A DNA stretch of 64,000 nucleotides from Paracoccus rhizosphaerae (GTDB lineage Bacteria; Pseudomonadota; Alphaproteobacteria; Rhodobacterales; Rhodobacteraceae): positions 17,072 through 81,071 of the forward strand of contig NZ_JAOTBE010000009.1 of assembly GCF_026162645.1 (NCBI RefSeq). Reading direction: 5' to 3'. The translations under genes were made by a program, and so were the position numbers. This document shows positions 9,565 to 19,099 of the stretch, piece by piece. The notes beneath the pieces were generated by a model. That model searched no databases. It saw only the letters and a program-made list of their open reading frames with translations, and was not told where the DNA came from. Numbering within the stretch: the stretch's first letter is position 1; the number at the start of each line of letters is the position of its first letter.

Positions 9565-9785
9565 TCGCACACACGTTTAGTGGATCGATCAGCCGCTTGC
9601 CCCAAACTTGCCTCGCTGGCCGCACGATCTCGCCCTTTAAAGCCATATGCCTTTATCATGGCTCCGCTACAAGGTTTGGCATCTCCGTACAGTGGAGGCC
9701 CGGCGGGCAGGGCGCTGGACCTGTGGTGCCGCCCTGTGCGAAGGGTGCATGACCACGCACCAAACACAGGTCTTCATCGTCTGAC

Positions 9786-10376
9786 ATGCCCTTCATCATC
9801 GCCATCGACGGACCGGCGGCATCTGGCAAGGGCACCATCGCCCGCGCACTGTCCCAGCATTTCGGCTTTCATCACCTGGATACCGGGCTTCTCTATCGCG
9901 CGACCGGCGCCAAGGGCGGCGATCCGGTCGCTGCCGCGCGGGGCCTGACGCCCGCGGATCTGGCGCGGCCCGATTTGCGCAGTGCCGAGGCCGGGCAGGC
10001 CGCCAGCCGCATAGCCGCCATCCCCGAGGTCCGGGCGGCGCTGGTTGCCTTTCAGCACCGCTTTGCTGCGCAGGACCCCGGCGCAGTTCTGGATGGACGC
10101 GACATCGGCACCGTGATCTGCCCGGACGCCGAAGTGAAGCTCTATGTCGTCGCCTCGGACGAGGTGCGGGCGGCGCGGAGGGCCGCCGAGCTGGGGGCCG
10201 ATCCGGCGCAGATGCTGGTCGAACTACGCGAGCGGGACCAACGCGACAGCCAGCGGGCGACGGCGCCGCTGCGACCCGCGGATGACGCGGTGGTTCTGGA
10301 CACCAGCGACCTGAGCATCGCTGACGCGATCTCGCGGGCGATCACGGCGGTGGATCTGGCGCGGCAGGGGCGCTGA
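9786..10376 (+). CDS. cmk: (d)CMP kinase (cytidylate kinase)
   Basis: Phosphorylates CMP and dCMP with ATP. The 196-residue protein begins [22 protein letters not shown], carrying the P-loop GPAASGKG, then [10 protein letters not shown] (CMP-binding region), [23 protein letters not shown] and [25 protein letters not shown], the LID and C-terminal nucleotide-binding motifs. It is a little shorter than the common 205-225 residues. In many alphaproteobacteria cmk precedes rpsA; here the next gene is convergent ade, so that linkage is absent. No clear ribosome site is seen before the ATG. Confidence 0.93.
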   Translation: MPFIIAIDGPAASGKGTIARALSQHFGFHHLDTGLLYRATGAKGGDPVAAARGLTPADLARPDLRSAEAGQAASRIAAIPEVRAALVAFQHRFAAQDPGAVLDGRDIGTVICPDAEVKLYVVASDEVRAARRAAELGADPAQMLVELRERDQRDSQRATAPLRPADDAVVLDTSDLSIADAISRAITAVDLARQGR

Positions 10377-10383
10377 GCGGCCC

Positions 10384-12075
10384 TTACGGAATGATCTCGA
10401 ACCGGGCGACGTCGACCATGCCGCAGTCGGTGATCTTCAGCGCGGGGATCACCGGCAGCGCCAGGAATGCCAGCTGCAGGAACGGCTCTTCCAGGGTGGT
10501 GCCAAGACTGCGCGCGGCCCGGCGCAGGTCTGACAGCCGGTCGCGCACCTTTTCGAACGGATCGAGGCTCATGAGGCCGGCGACCGGCAGGGGCAGTTCG
10601 GCGATGATGCGGCCGTTCTGGGCGACGACGAAGCCGCCTTCGATCTGCGACAGGCGGTTGGCGGCCAGGGCCATGTCGTCATAGTCCATGCCGACCGCGG
10701 CGATGTTGTGGTGGTCGTGGCAGACGGTCGAGGCGATGGCCCCCGACGTCAGCCCGAAGCCGCGCACGAAGCCGGTGGCGATGTTGCCGTTCCGGCCGTG
10801 GCGTTCGATCACTGCGATGCGCGTCAGGTCGCGGGCCGGGTCGGGGCGCTTGTCGCCGTCCTGCGGGGCGATGTCGACCGTCAGGTGTTCGGTGATGATC
10901 TTGCCTTCCAGGATGCCGATGACCGGTGTTTCCGTCCGATTGCCCGAACAGCGGAAATGCTGCGGCGTCAGGGCGGGCGCCTTGACCGAGGCGCGGCCCA
11001 CCGGCTCGACATGGCTGCGCGACGCGAAGGCGGCGTCGTCGACAATGCGCCCGCGGGTCAGCACCAGCTGGGCGCGGCAGCTGTCCAGGCTGTCCAGCGC
11101 CACGATGTCGGCGCGCAGCCCCGGCGAGATCAGGCCCCGATCTTTCAGCCCGAACGCCTCGGCCGCCGACAGGCTGGCGGCGCGATAAGCGGCCAGGGGT
11201 GAAGTGCCGAGGGCGATCAGCCGGCGGATCATGTAGTCCAGGTGCCCGTGTTCACCGATGTCCAAAGGGTTCCTGTCGTCGGTGCACAGGCACATGTAGG
11301 CGCTGGTGATGTCGGTCAGCACCGGCTGCAGCGCGTCCATGTCCTTGCTGACCGAACCTTCCCGGATCAGGACGCGCATGCCCTTGCGCAGCTTCTCCAA
11401 TGCTTCCTCGGCGGTGGTGGCCTCGTGTTCCGTGCGGATGCCGGCGGCGACATAGGCGTTCAAATCGAGTGCTGTCAGCTGTGGGCAGTGGCCGTCGATA
11501 TGGCCGCCTGCAAACAGGCGCAGCTTGGCCATGGCGGCCGGGTCGCGGTGGATGACGCCGGGATAGTTCATGAACTCGGCCAGGCCGATGGCCGAAGGAT
11601 GACCCATCACCTGCGCCAGGTCATGGACCTCGATCCGTGCGCCCGAGGTCTCCATCTCGGTCGAGGGCACGCAGGACGACAGCTGCACGCGCAGGTCCAT
11701 CAGCAGGTGTTCGGATGCCTGCTGGAAATAGCGGATGCCCTCCAGTCCAATCACGTTCGCGATCTCGTGCGGGTCGCAGATGGCTGTGGTGACGCCGCGG
11801 GGCGTGACGCAGCGATCGAATTCGAAGGGCGTGACGAGGCTGCTTTCGACATGCAGGTGCGTGTCGATGAAGCCCGGCACCAGTGTCAGGCCTGCGACGT
11901 CGATCACCTGCCGGCCGTCGTAGTCGCCGATGCCTGCGATCCGGTCGCCGCAGATGGCGACGTCGCCGCGGGTCATTGCGCCGGTCACCAGGTCGAAGAC
12001 CCGCCCGCCGCGCAGGACAAGATCGGCGGGCTCGTCGCCCCGTGCCTGCGCGATGCGGCGCTCCAGATCGTCCAT
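10384..12075 (-). CDS. ade: Adenine deaminase
   Basis: Converts adenine to hypoxanthine in purine salvage. The 563-residue amidohydrolase has a short N-terminal beta domain ([15 protein letters not shown]), the metal-binding strand [47 protein letters not shown] and TDDRNPLDI, followed by a C-terminal domain with [12 protein letters not shown] and GGFVVAQNG. This is the bacterial AdeC/Ade type, not the adenosine deaminase fold. Start at 12075 is supported by AAGGAGAACGAC directly upstream. The stop lies 7 bases from that of convergent cmk. Confidence 0.95.
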   Translation of the reverse strand: MDDLERRIAQARGDEPADLVLRGGRVFDLVTGAMTRGDVAICGDRIAGIGDYDGRQVIDVAGLTLVPGFIDTHLHVESSLVTPFEFDRCVTPRGVTTAICDPHEIANVIGLEGIRYFQQASEHLLMDLRVQLSSCVPSTEMETSGARIEVHDLAQVMGHPSAIGLAEFMNYPGVIHRDPAAMAKLRLFAGGHIDGHCPQLTALDLNAYVAAGIRTEHEATTAEEALEKLRKGMRVLIREGSVSKDMDALQPVLTDITSAYMCLCTDDRNPLDIGEHGHLDYMIRRLIALGTSPLAAYRAASLSAAEAFGLKDRGLISPGLRADIVALDSLDSCRAQLVLTRGRIVDDAAFASRSHVEPVGRASVKAPALTPQHFRCSGNRTETPVIGILEGKIITEHLTVDIAPQDGDKRPDPARDLTRIAVIERHGRNGNIATGFVRGFGLTSGAIASTVCHDHHNIAAVGMDYDDMALAANRLSQIEGGFVVAQNGRIIAELPLPVAGLMSLDPFEKVRDRLSDLRRAARSLGTTLEEPFLQLAFLALPVIPALKITDCGMVDVARFEIIP

Positions 12076-12506
12076 GTCGTTCTCCTTCGTCTTTGCGACG
12101 ACAGAACCTGATCCGCCGCGCAGCGTCCAGAGCGACTTGCCCTTGTGATTAGGTGGGCCTGTCCCGGATCGAGACGAAGGCGATGGCTGCCACCAAAGCA
12201 GTGCTCGTGACAATTGCAACGACCGTGTGCTGGTTCATCTGACGGCGAACTGGCATCGTGCGACCGGACGGTGGTGTCAATCTTTGGTGCAGGTGATGCG
12301 GCTGTGGTGGGAGGCTTTCCGCGCAAGCGACTTCACGCTGGTGCGTCACCTTTTGCCACTGGCACACTGGGCGGGATCATTCCAAGGGCCAGGATCGGCG
12401 GTCCAGTGGTTCAGCGTGTGGCAGAGCCGAGGCATCATGTCGGAGGGTAGGGGCCAAGCCACCTGTGAGGGCCGGTCCACCTCTCAAGAGCCTTCGGAAA
12501 CAAAAA
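12076..12506. other. 431-bp intergenic region between hisH and ade
   Basis: Probably holds the ade promoter on the minus strand. The only protein-like item is a minus-strand reading frame ending at 12149 ([20 protein letters not shown], then FVSIRDRPT, from an ATG at 12238) that would give a 29-residue single-helix membrane peptide, but it has no ribosome site, so I do not call it a gene. Confidence 0.4.
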
Positions 12507-13136
12507 TCAGGGATGCCAGCGCAGAAAGTTCGTGATCAGGCGAAGGCCGACCGCTTGGGATTTCTCGGGGTGGAACTGCGTGCCGATGATATTGTCGCGA
12601 CCCACCACGGCCGTGACGGACCCGCCGTAATCCACATGCGCCAGCAGATGCTCGGGATCGGCCACCCGGAACTGCCAACTGTGCACGAAATAGGCGTGAT
12701 CGCCCGTCGAGATACCTTCGAGCACGGGGTGTGGGGTGTCGATCACCAGGTCGTTCCAGCCCATGTGCGGCACCTTGAGGCCGGGCGCGGCGATAGCCTG
12801 AACCTCTCCTCCAATCCAGTCGAGGCCGGGGGTCTGTCGGTATTCGTGGCCGGTGGTGGCCAGCATTTGCATACCGACGCAGATGCCCATGAAGGGCACG
12901 CCTCGGTTGATCACGGCATCCTGGATCGCCTCGGCCATGCCGTCCACTTGGCCGAGCGCAGTGCGGCAGGCGGGAAACGCGCCGTCGCCCGGCAGGACGA
13001 TCCGATCGGCGCGGGCGGCCAGATCGGGGTCCGACGTGACGACGACCTCGGCGCCCACGTCGCGGCCCATCAGCTGGAACGCCTTTTCCGCCGAATGCAG
13101 GTTTCCGCTGTCGTAATCGACCAGGGCGACCCGCAT
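12507..13136 (-). CDS. hisH: Imidazole glycerol phosphate synthase, glutamine amidotransferase subunit
   Basis: Supplies ammonia from glutamine to HisF in histidine synthesis. The 209-residue class I amidotransferase begins [20 protein letters not shown], has LPGDGAF (oxyanion region), GICVGMQML with the nucleophilic cysteine at about residue 86, and NIIGTQFHPEKSQ with the catalytic His and Glu. The start ATG at 13136 overlaps the hisB stop as TGATG; a GTG one codon upstream is possible. The cyclase partner hisF and hisA, which often follow hisH in this group, are not in the window. Confidence 0.95.
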   Translation of the reverse strand: MRVALVDYDSGNLHSAEKAFQLMGRDVGAEVVVTSDPDLAARADRIVLPGDGAFPACRTALGQVDGMAEAIQDAVINRGVPFMGICVGMQMLATTGHEYRQTPGLDWIGGEVQAIAAPGLKVPHMGWNDLVIDTPHPVLEGISTGDHAYFVHSWQFRVADPEHLLAHVDYGGSVTAVVGRDNIIGTQFHPEKSQAVGLRLITNFLRWHP

Positions 13137-13723
13137 CACAACGCCCCCTTGGTGGAGGGCAGGACACCCGCCATGCGCGGGTCGGGCTCGACCGCTTCGC
13201 GCAGAGCGCGGGCGACGGCCTTGAAGGCGGCCTCGGCGATATGGTGGCTGTTCAGCCCGTGGATGCGGTCGATGTGCAGGGTGATGCCGCCATGCGTCGA
13301 CAGCGCTTGGAAGAATTCGCGCACCAGTTCGGTGTCGAAGGTGCCGATGGACGATGACGGGAAGTCGACGTTCCAGACCAGATAGGGCCGCGCCGACAGG
13401 TCCAGCGCCGCACGGACCAGCGAATCGTCCATCGCCAGCAGGAAGCTGCCATAGCGGCGGATGCCCTTCTTGTCGCCAAGCGCCTGCACCAGCGCCTGGC
13501 CGATGGCGATGCCGGTATCCTCGACCGTGTGGTGGTCGTCGATATGCAGGTCGCCCTCGGCGCGGATGGTGATGTCGATCAGCGAATGCCGCGACAGCTG
13601 GTCCAGCATGTGGTCGAAAAAGCCCACGCCGGTCTGGTTGTCATAGACCCCGGTGCCGTCCAGGTTCAGCGTGACCTGAACCTGCGTTTCCGAGGTGTTG
13701 CGGGTGATCGTGGCCTGGCGCAT
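13136..13723 (-). CDS. hisB: Imidazoleglycerol-phosphate dehydratase
   Basis: Dehydrates imidazoleglycerol phosphate in histidine synthesis; monofunctional form of 195 residues without the phosphatase domain. It carries the duplicated manganese-binding motifs [14 protein letters not shown] and [12 protein letters not shown], plus [13 protein letters not shown] at the N-terminus. It is translationally coupled to hisH through a TGATG overlap and lies 45 bases from the 3' end of ktrB, which reads in the same direction. Confidence 0.96.
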   Translation of the reverse strand: MRQATITRNTSETQVQVTLNLDGTGVYDNQTGVGFFDHMLDQLSRHSLIDITIRAEGDLHIDDHHTVEDTGIAIGQALVQALGDKKGIRRYGSFLLAMDDSLVRAALDLSARPYLVWNVDFPSSSIGTFDTELVREFFQALSTHGGITLHIDRIHGLNSHHIAEAAFKAVARALREAVEPDPRMAGVLPSTKGAL

Positions 13724-13768
13724 GGGGTGTCCTTCGTGTTCGCGGGCCTTATAGGCCGACGGGCGCGA

Positions 13769-15148
13769 TCAGCCAAGATGCACCTGACCTGCGGGATAGC
13801 GCACGCGAGGCATCATCCGCGTGGCCAGGAAGAACCCTAGCGTCAGCGGGCCGACGCGGCCAAGGAACATCACCACCATGATGACGATGCGGCCGAAATC
13901 CGACAGCTCGGCCGTGTAGCCGCGCGAGAGGCCCGTGGTGCCGAAGGCCGATGACACCTCGAACGCAATGTCGATGAATTCGCCGTCATGGCTCAGCGCC
14001 ATGAGGAAGACCGCTGTGAAGATCACCGCAGATGCGATTGAAATCAGTGCCATGGCCTTCAGCACGTCGCCAAGCGCGATCGAACGGCCGAAGGCCCAGA
14101 TTTCGGTCCGGCGGCGCAGGAAGGCGATCGTCGCCAGGACCATCACCACGATGGTCGTCACCTTCAGACCGCCCGCCGTCGATGTCGGGCCGCCGCCGAT
14201 GATCATCAGCGCCATGTAGAGAAGCGAGGTCGAATCGTGCAGCCCGCCGATGTCCGTGCTGTTGAAGCCGGCGGTCCGCGTGGTGACGCCCTGGAACCAG
14301 GCGACGGTCATCCGCGCGACCCAGCTGTCGTATTGGCCCAGGGTGCGCGGATTTGACCACTCCAGCGCGGCGGTCAGGCCGACGCCCAGCACGATCAGCA
14401 CCGCCGTTCCGATGATCATCAGGCGGGTGTGCAGGCTCCACCCCCGCCAGAACACGCGCGTCCACATGTCCGAGACGACGACATAGCCGATGCCTCCGAC
14501 GATGAACAGCGCGGGGATCACCACGTTCACGATGGGGTCCAGCGCATAGCCGGTCAACCCCGGAGAAAACGTCGAGAAGCCCGCGTTGTTGAAGGCCGAC
14601 ACTGAATGGAAGACGGCATGCCACAGCCCCTGCGCCAGTCCGTGGTTCGGCATGAAGGACAGGCACAGCAGCATGGCGCCCGCGATCTCGGCCACGATGA
14701 CCACGCGGAAGATCGTCCAGACCAGTCGCGTCAGGCGTACGTATGACGTCTGATTCAGGTCCTCGCGCAGGTAGGTGCCCTGGGTGATGCCGACCGGCAG
14801 GCCGAGCGCCGACCAGACCAGGACCGCGATGGTCATCAGGCCAAGGCCGCCCAACTGGATCAGCACCGCCACGACCAGCTGCCCCCAGAAGGTCAGCACC
14901 AGTTCCGTGTCGATCACCGCCAGCCCGGTCACCGTCACCGCCGAGGTCGAGGTGAACAGTGCGTCCATCAGCGTGATCGGCTGGCGCGTCATCGGCGGCA
15001 GCAGCAGCAGGACCGCCCCCAGCACGACCAGCGCCAGATAGCCCGATGCCAGGACGGCAGGCGGCGGCGTCCGGGACAGCCAGCGGGCCAGCGCCCGGCG
15101 CAACCCCAGCAGGCCGGGCCGCTGCCGGCCCCTGGGCGTCCGGGTCAC
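13769..15148 (-). CDS. ktrB: Potassium uptake membrane subunit, TrkH/KtrB family
   Basis: Ion-conducting subunit of a Ktr/Trk potassium uptake system in the inner membrane. The 459-residue protein has repeated M1-P-M2 units; four selectivity-filter segments with the conserved glycine are visible: SAVTVTGLAV, SVSAFNNAGFS, TRTAGFNST and SAFGTTGLSRG. IIGGGPTSTAGGLK forms the flexible gate loop before the last repeats. It begins with GTG at 15148 inside the ktrA stop (GTGA overlap), showing tight coupling to its regulatory subunit. Length (about 460) fits KtrB rather than the longer TrkH. Confidence 0.92.
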   Translation of the reverse strand: MTRTPRGRQRPGLLGLRRALARWLSRTPPPAVLASGYLALVVLGAVLLLLPPMTRQPITLMDALFTSTSAVTVTGLAVIDTELVLTFWGQLVVAVLIQLGGLGLMTIAVLVWSALGLPVGITQGTYLREDLNQTSYVRLTRLVWTIFRVVIVAEIAGAMLLCLSFMPNHGLAQGLWHAVFHSVSAFNNAGFSTFSPGLTGYALDPIVNVVIPALFIVGGIGYVVVSDMWTRVFWRGWSLHTRLMIIGTAVLIVLGVGLTAALEWSNPRTLGQYDSWVARMTVAWFQGVTTRTAGFNSTDIGGLHDSTSLLYMALMIIGGGPTSTAGGLKVTTIVVMVLATIAFLRRRTEIWAFGRSIALGDVLKAMALISIASAVIFTAVFLMALSHDGEFIDIAFEVSSAFGTTGLSRGYTAELSDFGRIVIMVVMFLGRVGPLTLGFFLATRMMPRVRYPAGQVHLG

Positions 15149-15801
15149 AGCTGGTCGCCGAAGCGGGTCAGGTCCACCCGCTTGCCCAACAGCAGCAGGC
15201 GGTCGTTCGTCTGCAGCACCGGGTCGTCGTCGCGGGTCTGGCGGAACTCGGTCCCGCGCATCATGCCCAGAACCTCGACGCCGTCGCCGACATGCAGGTC
15301 CGACAGCTTGCGGCCCGACAGCCGCTGCGGGATCATCAGGTTCACGACGGAAAACCCGTTTCCAAGTGCGACATAGTCCTGCACGGCCGGGTTGTTCAGC
15401 ATCTGCGCGGCGTGGCGCCCCATCTCCAGCCCCGGCAGGATCACGCGGTCTGCGCCGATCTTGGACAGGATACGGTGATGGGTACGGCTCTCGGCCTTGG
15501 CCCAGATCGTGCCGACGCCGATCAGGCGCAGGTTCATCGCGGCGATGACGCTGTTTTCCAGATCGTTGCCGATCGACACCAGCCCCACGTCATAGCGGTC
15601 GACGCCCGCCTCGCGCAGCGCCCCTTCGTCCGACGCGTCAAGGATGGCCACCGACGGCAGCTGGTCGGCCAGCATCGACACCCGACGCGGGTCCTTGTCG
15701 ATCCCGAGCACCTGATTGCCGAAACGCGCAAGCTCGGACGCGACGACGCTGCCGAACGCGCCGAGGCCGATGACGACGAAGCTGCGACTCACCTTTCCCA
15801 T
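15145..15801 (-). CDS. ktrA: Potassium uptake regulatory subunit, KtrA (RCK_N and RCK_C domains)
   Basis: Cytoplasmic nucleotide-binding ring subunit gating KtrB. The 218-residue protein starts MGKVSRSFVVIGLGAFGSVVASEL, with the GxGxFG dinucleotide motif and the acidic strand end GIDKD, then an RCK_C half (SGRKLSDLHVGDGVEVLGMMRG ... DRLLLLGKRVDLTRF). The start at 15801 is chosen over an upstream in-frame ATG at 15816 because AAAGAGG lies six bases before it. The divergent neighbour is a BCCT carrier, so the 202-bp space between them probably holds osmotically controlled promoters. Confidence 0.92.
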   Translation of the reverse strand: MGKVSRSFVVIGLGAFGSVVASELARFGNQVLGIDKDPRRVSMLADQLPSVAILDASDEGALREAGVDRYDVGLVSIGNDLENSVIAAMNLRLIGVGTIWAKAESRTHHRILSKIGADRVILPGLEMGRHAAQMLNNPAVQDYVALGNGFSVVNLMIPQRLSGRKLSDLHVGDGVEVLGMMRGTEFRQTRDDDPVLQTNDRLLLLGKRVDLTRFGDQL

Positions 15802-16003
15802 GAAAGCCTCTTTCAACGGGCAAAACGCGCGGATGCTTCATCCGGGATATCGCAGAAGTCAAGGCGGAACGCTGCGGCGCCGAATCCGCGGTTGTGGCGT
15901 TCTTTGATGAATTGTGAGATAGCGTGATGTCGCCGACGATATTCGCGCGGCTCGCAGGGTCCGCAGAACGAAGCCGAATTTCAATTCCGATCGAAAGGCA
16001 CCG

Positions 16004-17788
16004 ATGTCAAAGACACCCACGAACACCCCCACAGGCAAGGGCGGCCGGCGCACGCCGCAGGAAGAACGCGAGGAGGAGGCCCTTCGCGGCCGTTTCCCCG
16101 GCAGGACAAAAAAGACCGCACCGCAGCCAGAGCCTGAACCCAAACCGGTGCCGGAAATCGACCCTGCCGTTGAACCTCTGCCCGAACCCGAGGGTCCGAC
16201 CCAGATCATCGAGACCGACTATACGATCGGGCAGGACAACATCGAAGGTACGGCCCCCTTCGCCTTCGACATCCACAACCCCGTCTTCGGTATCTCGGCA
16301 GGTGCGGTCGCCCTTTTCACGGTGATCACGCTGCTGTTTCCCACGCAGGTCGAGCCGATCTTCTCGGGGCTGCGTGACGGGCTGACGTCGAACCTCGACT
16401 GGTTCTTCATGCTGGCAGGCAATGTCTTCGTCCTGCTGTGCCTGGCGCTGATCGTGTCGCCGCTGGGTTCGGTCCGCCTTGGCGGTCCCGATGCCACGCC
16501 CGATTTCGGCCTGACCGGCTGGTTCGCGATGCTGTTTGCGGCAGGCATGGGTATCGGCCTGATGTTCTATGGTGTCAGCGAGCCTCTGGGCCATTTCGAG
16601 GCTGCGCTGAGCGGTCAGGTGCTTGAGGGCGGTCTGCGCACCGACTGGGCGCCGCTCGACGGCGCTGGCGGCGATGCCGAGGCGGCACGCAACCTGGCCA
16701 TGGCGGCGACGATCTTCCACTGGGGCCTGCACCCCTGGGCGATCTATGCCGTGGTGGCGCTGGCACTAGGGCTTTTCGCCTATAACAAGGGGCTGCCCCT
16801 GACGCTGCGGTCGGTCTTCTACCCGATCTTCGGCGAACGCATCTGGGGCTGGCCTGGCCACGTCATCGACATCCTTGCGGTTCTGGCGACCATCTTCGGG
16901 CTTGCAACGTCGCTTGGCCTGGGTGCCGAGCAGGCGACTGGTGGTCTGGCCTACCTGTTCGGCATATCGGACGGCAGCCTGACCAAGGTCGTGCTGATCG
17001 TCCTGATCACCTGCGTCGCGGGCGCCTCGGTCGTGCTGGGGGTCGAGAAGGGCGTCAAGCGGCTCTCCGAGCTGAACATGATTCTGGCGGTGCTTCTGCT
17101 GGTCTTCGTGATCTTCGTCGGCCCGACCCTGACGATCCTGTCTGGCTTCTTCACAAACCTTGGCACCTATGCCGCGGATCTCATCCCGCTGTCGAACCCG
17201 TTCGGGCGGACTGATGACAACTTCCGCCACGGCTGGACGGCCTTCTACTGGGCGTGGTGGATCAGCTGGTCGCCCTTCGTCGGCATGTTCATCGCCCGCG
17301 TGTCGCGCGGCCGGACGGTGCGACAGTTCCTGATCGCGGTGCTGATCGTGCCGTCGCTGATCTCGGTCCTGTGGATGACGGCGCTTGGCGGGACGGCCAT
17401 CGACATCACCGTCGGCGGCTTCTCGGGCATCACCGAGGCCCCGCTGGAGCTGGAATTGTTCGCGATGCTGGGCCAACTGCCCTTGTCGGCCATCACCAGC
17501 TTCGTGGGCATCACGCTGGTCATCGTGTTCTTCGTGACCTCGTCGGACTCGGGGTCGCTGGTCATCGATACCATCGCGGCCGGTGGCAAGATCAATGCGC
17601 CCGTCCCGCAGCGGATCTTCTGGGTCAGCGCCGAGGGGCTGATCGCCATTGCACTGCTGCTGGGCGGCGGTCTTGTCGCGCTGCAGGCGATGGCGGTGTC
17701 AACCGGTTTCCCGTTCACCATCGTGCTGCTGGGCGCCTGCTACGCGCTGGTGCAGGGGCTGATGGCCGAGCGGCGGGAACTTGCCTGA
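16004..17788 (+). CDS. BCCT-family betaine/choline/carnitine transporter
   Basis: Secondary carrier for quaternary ammonium osmolytes in the inner membrane. The 594-residue protein has a long charged N-terminus (about 90 residues, rich in E, P and K) and then 12 hydrophobic segments. Family marks are GMGIGLMFYGVSEPLGHF in helix 3 and WWISWSPFVGMFIARVSRGRTVRQF in helix 8, the substrate-site tryptophan box. The extended polar N-terminus resembles osmosensing BCCT members. GAAAGGCACCG before the ATG serves as ribosome site. Divergent from ktrAB. Confidence 0.93.
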   Translation: MSKTPTNTPTGKGGRRTPQEEREEEALRGRFPGRTKKTAPQPEPEPKPVPEIDPAVEPLPEPEGPTQIIETDYTIGQDNIEGTAPFAFDIHNPVFGISAGAVALFTVITLLFPTQVEPIFSGLRDGLTSNLDWFFMLAGNVFVLLCLALIVSPLGSVRLGGPDATPDFGLTGWFAMLFAAGMGIGLMFYGVSEPLGHFEAALSGQVLEGGLRTDWAPLDGAGGDAEAARNLAMAATIFHWGLHPWAIYAVVALALGLFAYNKGLPLTLRSVFYPIFGERIWGWPGHVIDILAVLATIFGLATSLGLGAEQATGGLAYLFGISDGSLTKVVLIVLITCVAGASVVLGVEKGVKRLSELNMILAVLLLVFVIFVGPTLTILSGFFTNLGTYAADLIPLSNPFGRTDDNFRHGWTAFYWAWWISWSPFVGMFIARVSRGRTVRQFLIAVLIVPSLISVLWMTALGGTAIDITVGGFSGITEAPLELELFAMLGQLPLSAITSFVGITLVIVFFVTSSDSGSLVIDTIAAGGKINAPVPQRIFWVSAEGLIAIALLLGGGLVALQAMAVSTGFPFTIVLLGACYALVQGLMAERRELA

Positions 17789-17807
17789 ACGCAGGACAAC
17801 GACCACG

Positions 17808-17835
17808 GGACGGGCGGCATCGGCCGGCCGTCCTT
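17808..17835 (+). terminator. Probable terminator after the BCCT gene
   Basis: Ten-position stem GGACGGGCGG/CCGGCCGTCC with one G-G mismatch, loop CATCGG, followed by TT; 20 bases after the stop. Confidence 0.55.
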
Positions 17836-17892
17836 GTCATATCGCAGCGGGGGTGCGAAAACCCCTGAAACGCTATCGAAGGACCGACGCCG

Positions 17893-18381
17893 ATGAGCGA
17901 TATCACCGCCAGCGAACGCCGGCTCAGCGCGGCGCTTGACCGTCTGGACCAGCTGCTCGAGGCTGGGCAGAAGCGGGGCGGCGGCGATCCCGATGCGCTG
18001 GCCGACCTGACCCGCCGTCTGGCCGAGGCTGAAGGCCGCAACGCCGATCTTGAACGGCAGCTGTCCGAGGGTCAGCCCGCCGCGGACATGTCCCAGCTTT
18101 CCGATCTGCAGGCACGGCTGGAAACCGCCACCGAGCAATCGGCGCGCCTTTCGGCCGCCAACGAGGATCTGATGGCCGCCAACCGCAACCTGATCGACGC
18201 CGAAGAGACCGGCGGCGTCGGCGAGGATGAGCGTCGCGAGGCGCTGGAGGCCGAGATTGGCGCTTTGCGCGCCGCCCGAGAGGCCGAGATGGCGCAGATG
18301 AGCGAAATCATGGCCGAGCTGGAGCGTCTGCTGGCCCAAGATCAGGCCGCGGTGCCCGCTGTCGCAGACAAGGGGGTCTGA
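17893..18381 (+). CDS. Coiled-coil protein upstream of ZapA (ZauP-like)
   Basis: A soluble 162-residue protein that is nearly all predicted coiled coil, with heptad-like runs such as ALDRLDQLLEAGQ, LADLTRRLAEAEGRNADLERQL and EALEAEIGALRAAREAEMAQMSEIM, and a proline/alanine tail. No signal peptide or membrane segment. It ends one base before the zapA start, so the two are co-translated. In Caulobacter a coiled-coil protein encoded just upstream of zapA (ZauP) works with ZapA to focus the Z-ring; the position and architecture here suggest the same job. Sequence identity could not be tested. Confidence 0.7.
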   Translation: MSDITASERRLSAALDRLDQLLEAGQKRGGGDPDALADLTRRLAEAEGRNADLERQLSEGQPAADMSQLSDLQARLETATEQSARLSAANEDLMAANRNLIDAEETGGVGEDERREALEAEIGALRAAREAEMAQMSEIMAELERLLAQDQAAVPAVADKGV

Positions 18382-18382
18382 C

Positions 18383-18742
18383 ATGGCCGAGGTCGAATTC
18401 ACCATCGGACACAAGGAATACCGCGTCGGCGCCCAGGACGGCGAAGAGCGGCTGCTGCAGCGCGCCGCTCAGATTCTGGACGACGAAGCGCGCCAGATCC
18501 TCGAACAGGCGGGCCGGGTGCCGGAGCCTCGGCTGCTGCTGCTGGCAGGGCTGATGCTGGCCGACCGCTATGCCACGCTCGAGGAGCGTGCCGAGAAGGC
18601 CGAACGGCACGTGAACCGCCTGCAGCAGAACCCGCCGCGGGTCGAGGTGCCGGTGATCCCTTCGGACCTGCGCGAGGCCATGGCCGAATTGGCCGCGCGC
18701 GCCGAGTCCTTGGCCGACCGGCTGGAAGAACAGCAGAAGTAA
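18383..18742 (+). CDS. zapA: Cell division protein ZapA
   Basis: Z-ring-associated protein that bundles FtsZ. The 119-residue product has the N-terminal ZapA globular domain (MAEVEFTIGHKEYRVGAQDGEERLLQRAAQILDDEARQI) and then a helix LLLLAGLMLADRYATLEERAEKAE leading to a C-terminal coiled coil. Length and layout match the family. It is the second gene of a pair with the upstream coiled-coil protein. Confidence 0.85.
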   Translation: MAEVEFTIGHKEYRVGAQDGEERLLQRAAQILDDEARQILEQAGRVPEPRLLLLAGLMLADRYATLEERAEKAERHVNRLQQNPPRVEVPVIPSDLREAMAELAARAESLADRLEEQQK

Positions 18743-18776
18743 CCGTTCGTTAAGCTTTCGGCCTCATCCTCTGAGT

Positions 18777-19085
18777 ATGATGCGGATGATCTCACTTTTG
18801 GCCTTGGCGCTGACAAGCGCCTGCGCGACACCGTCGCCGGGTTTCCTGTCAGTGCCGCGCCAGGATGTCGTCGTCGGCGGAACCCGCTTCGCCGTCTTCC
18901 GCCGCGGCAACGAAGCCGAGGTGATTCGCCTGGACACCCTGCCGCGGGCGGAACTGGCGGCGATTCCTGACCGGATGGTGCGAGCCGCCGAACAGGCGAC
19001 GGGCTGCACCCCCATCGCCCACAGCTTTCGTGCGGTGGGCGGATCGAACTCGGCCGTGGCGCGTGTGAACCTGCGCTGCGGCTGA
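18777..19085 (+). CDS. Small putative lipoprotein
   Basis: A 102-residue exported protein. The N-terminus MMRMISLLALALTSAC ends in a lipobox-like LTSAC with the acylated cysteine at about residue 16, so it is probably membrane anchored facing the periplasm. The mature part (PRQDVVVGGTRFAVFRRGNEAEVIRLD ... EQATGCTPI ... ARVNLRCG) has two more cysteines that could pair. I do not recognise a named family. It starts 34 bases after zapA in the same direction. The exact start among three clustered ATGs is uncertain. Confidence 0.65.
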   Translation: MMRMISLLALALTSACATPSPGFLSVPRQDVVVGGTRFAVFRRGNEAEVIRLDTLPRAELAAIPDRMVRAAEQATGCTPIAHSFRAVGGSNSAVARVNLRCG

Positions 19086-19099
19086 TGGATGCCAGTCCG

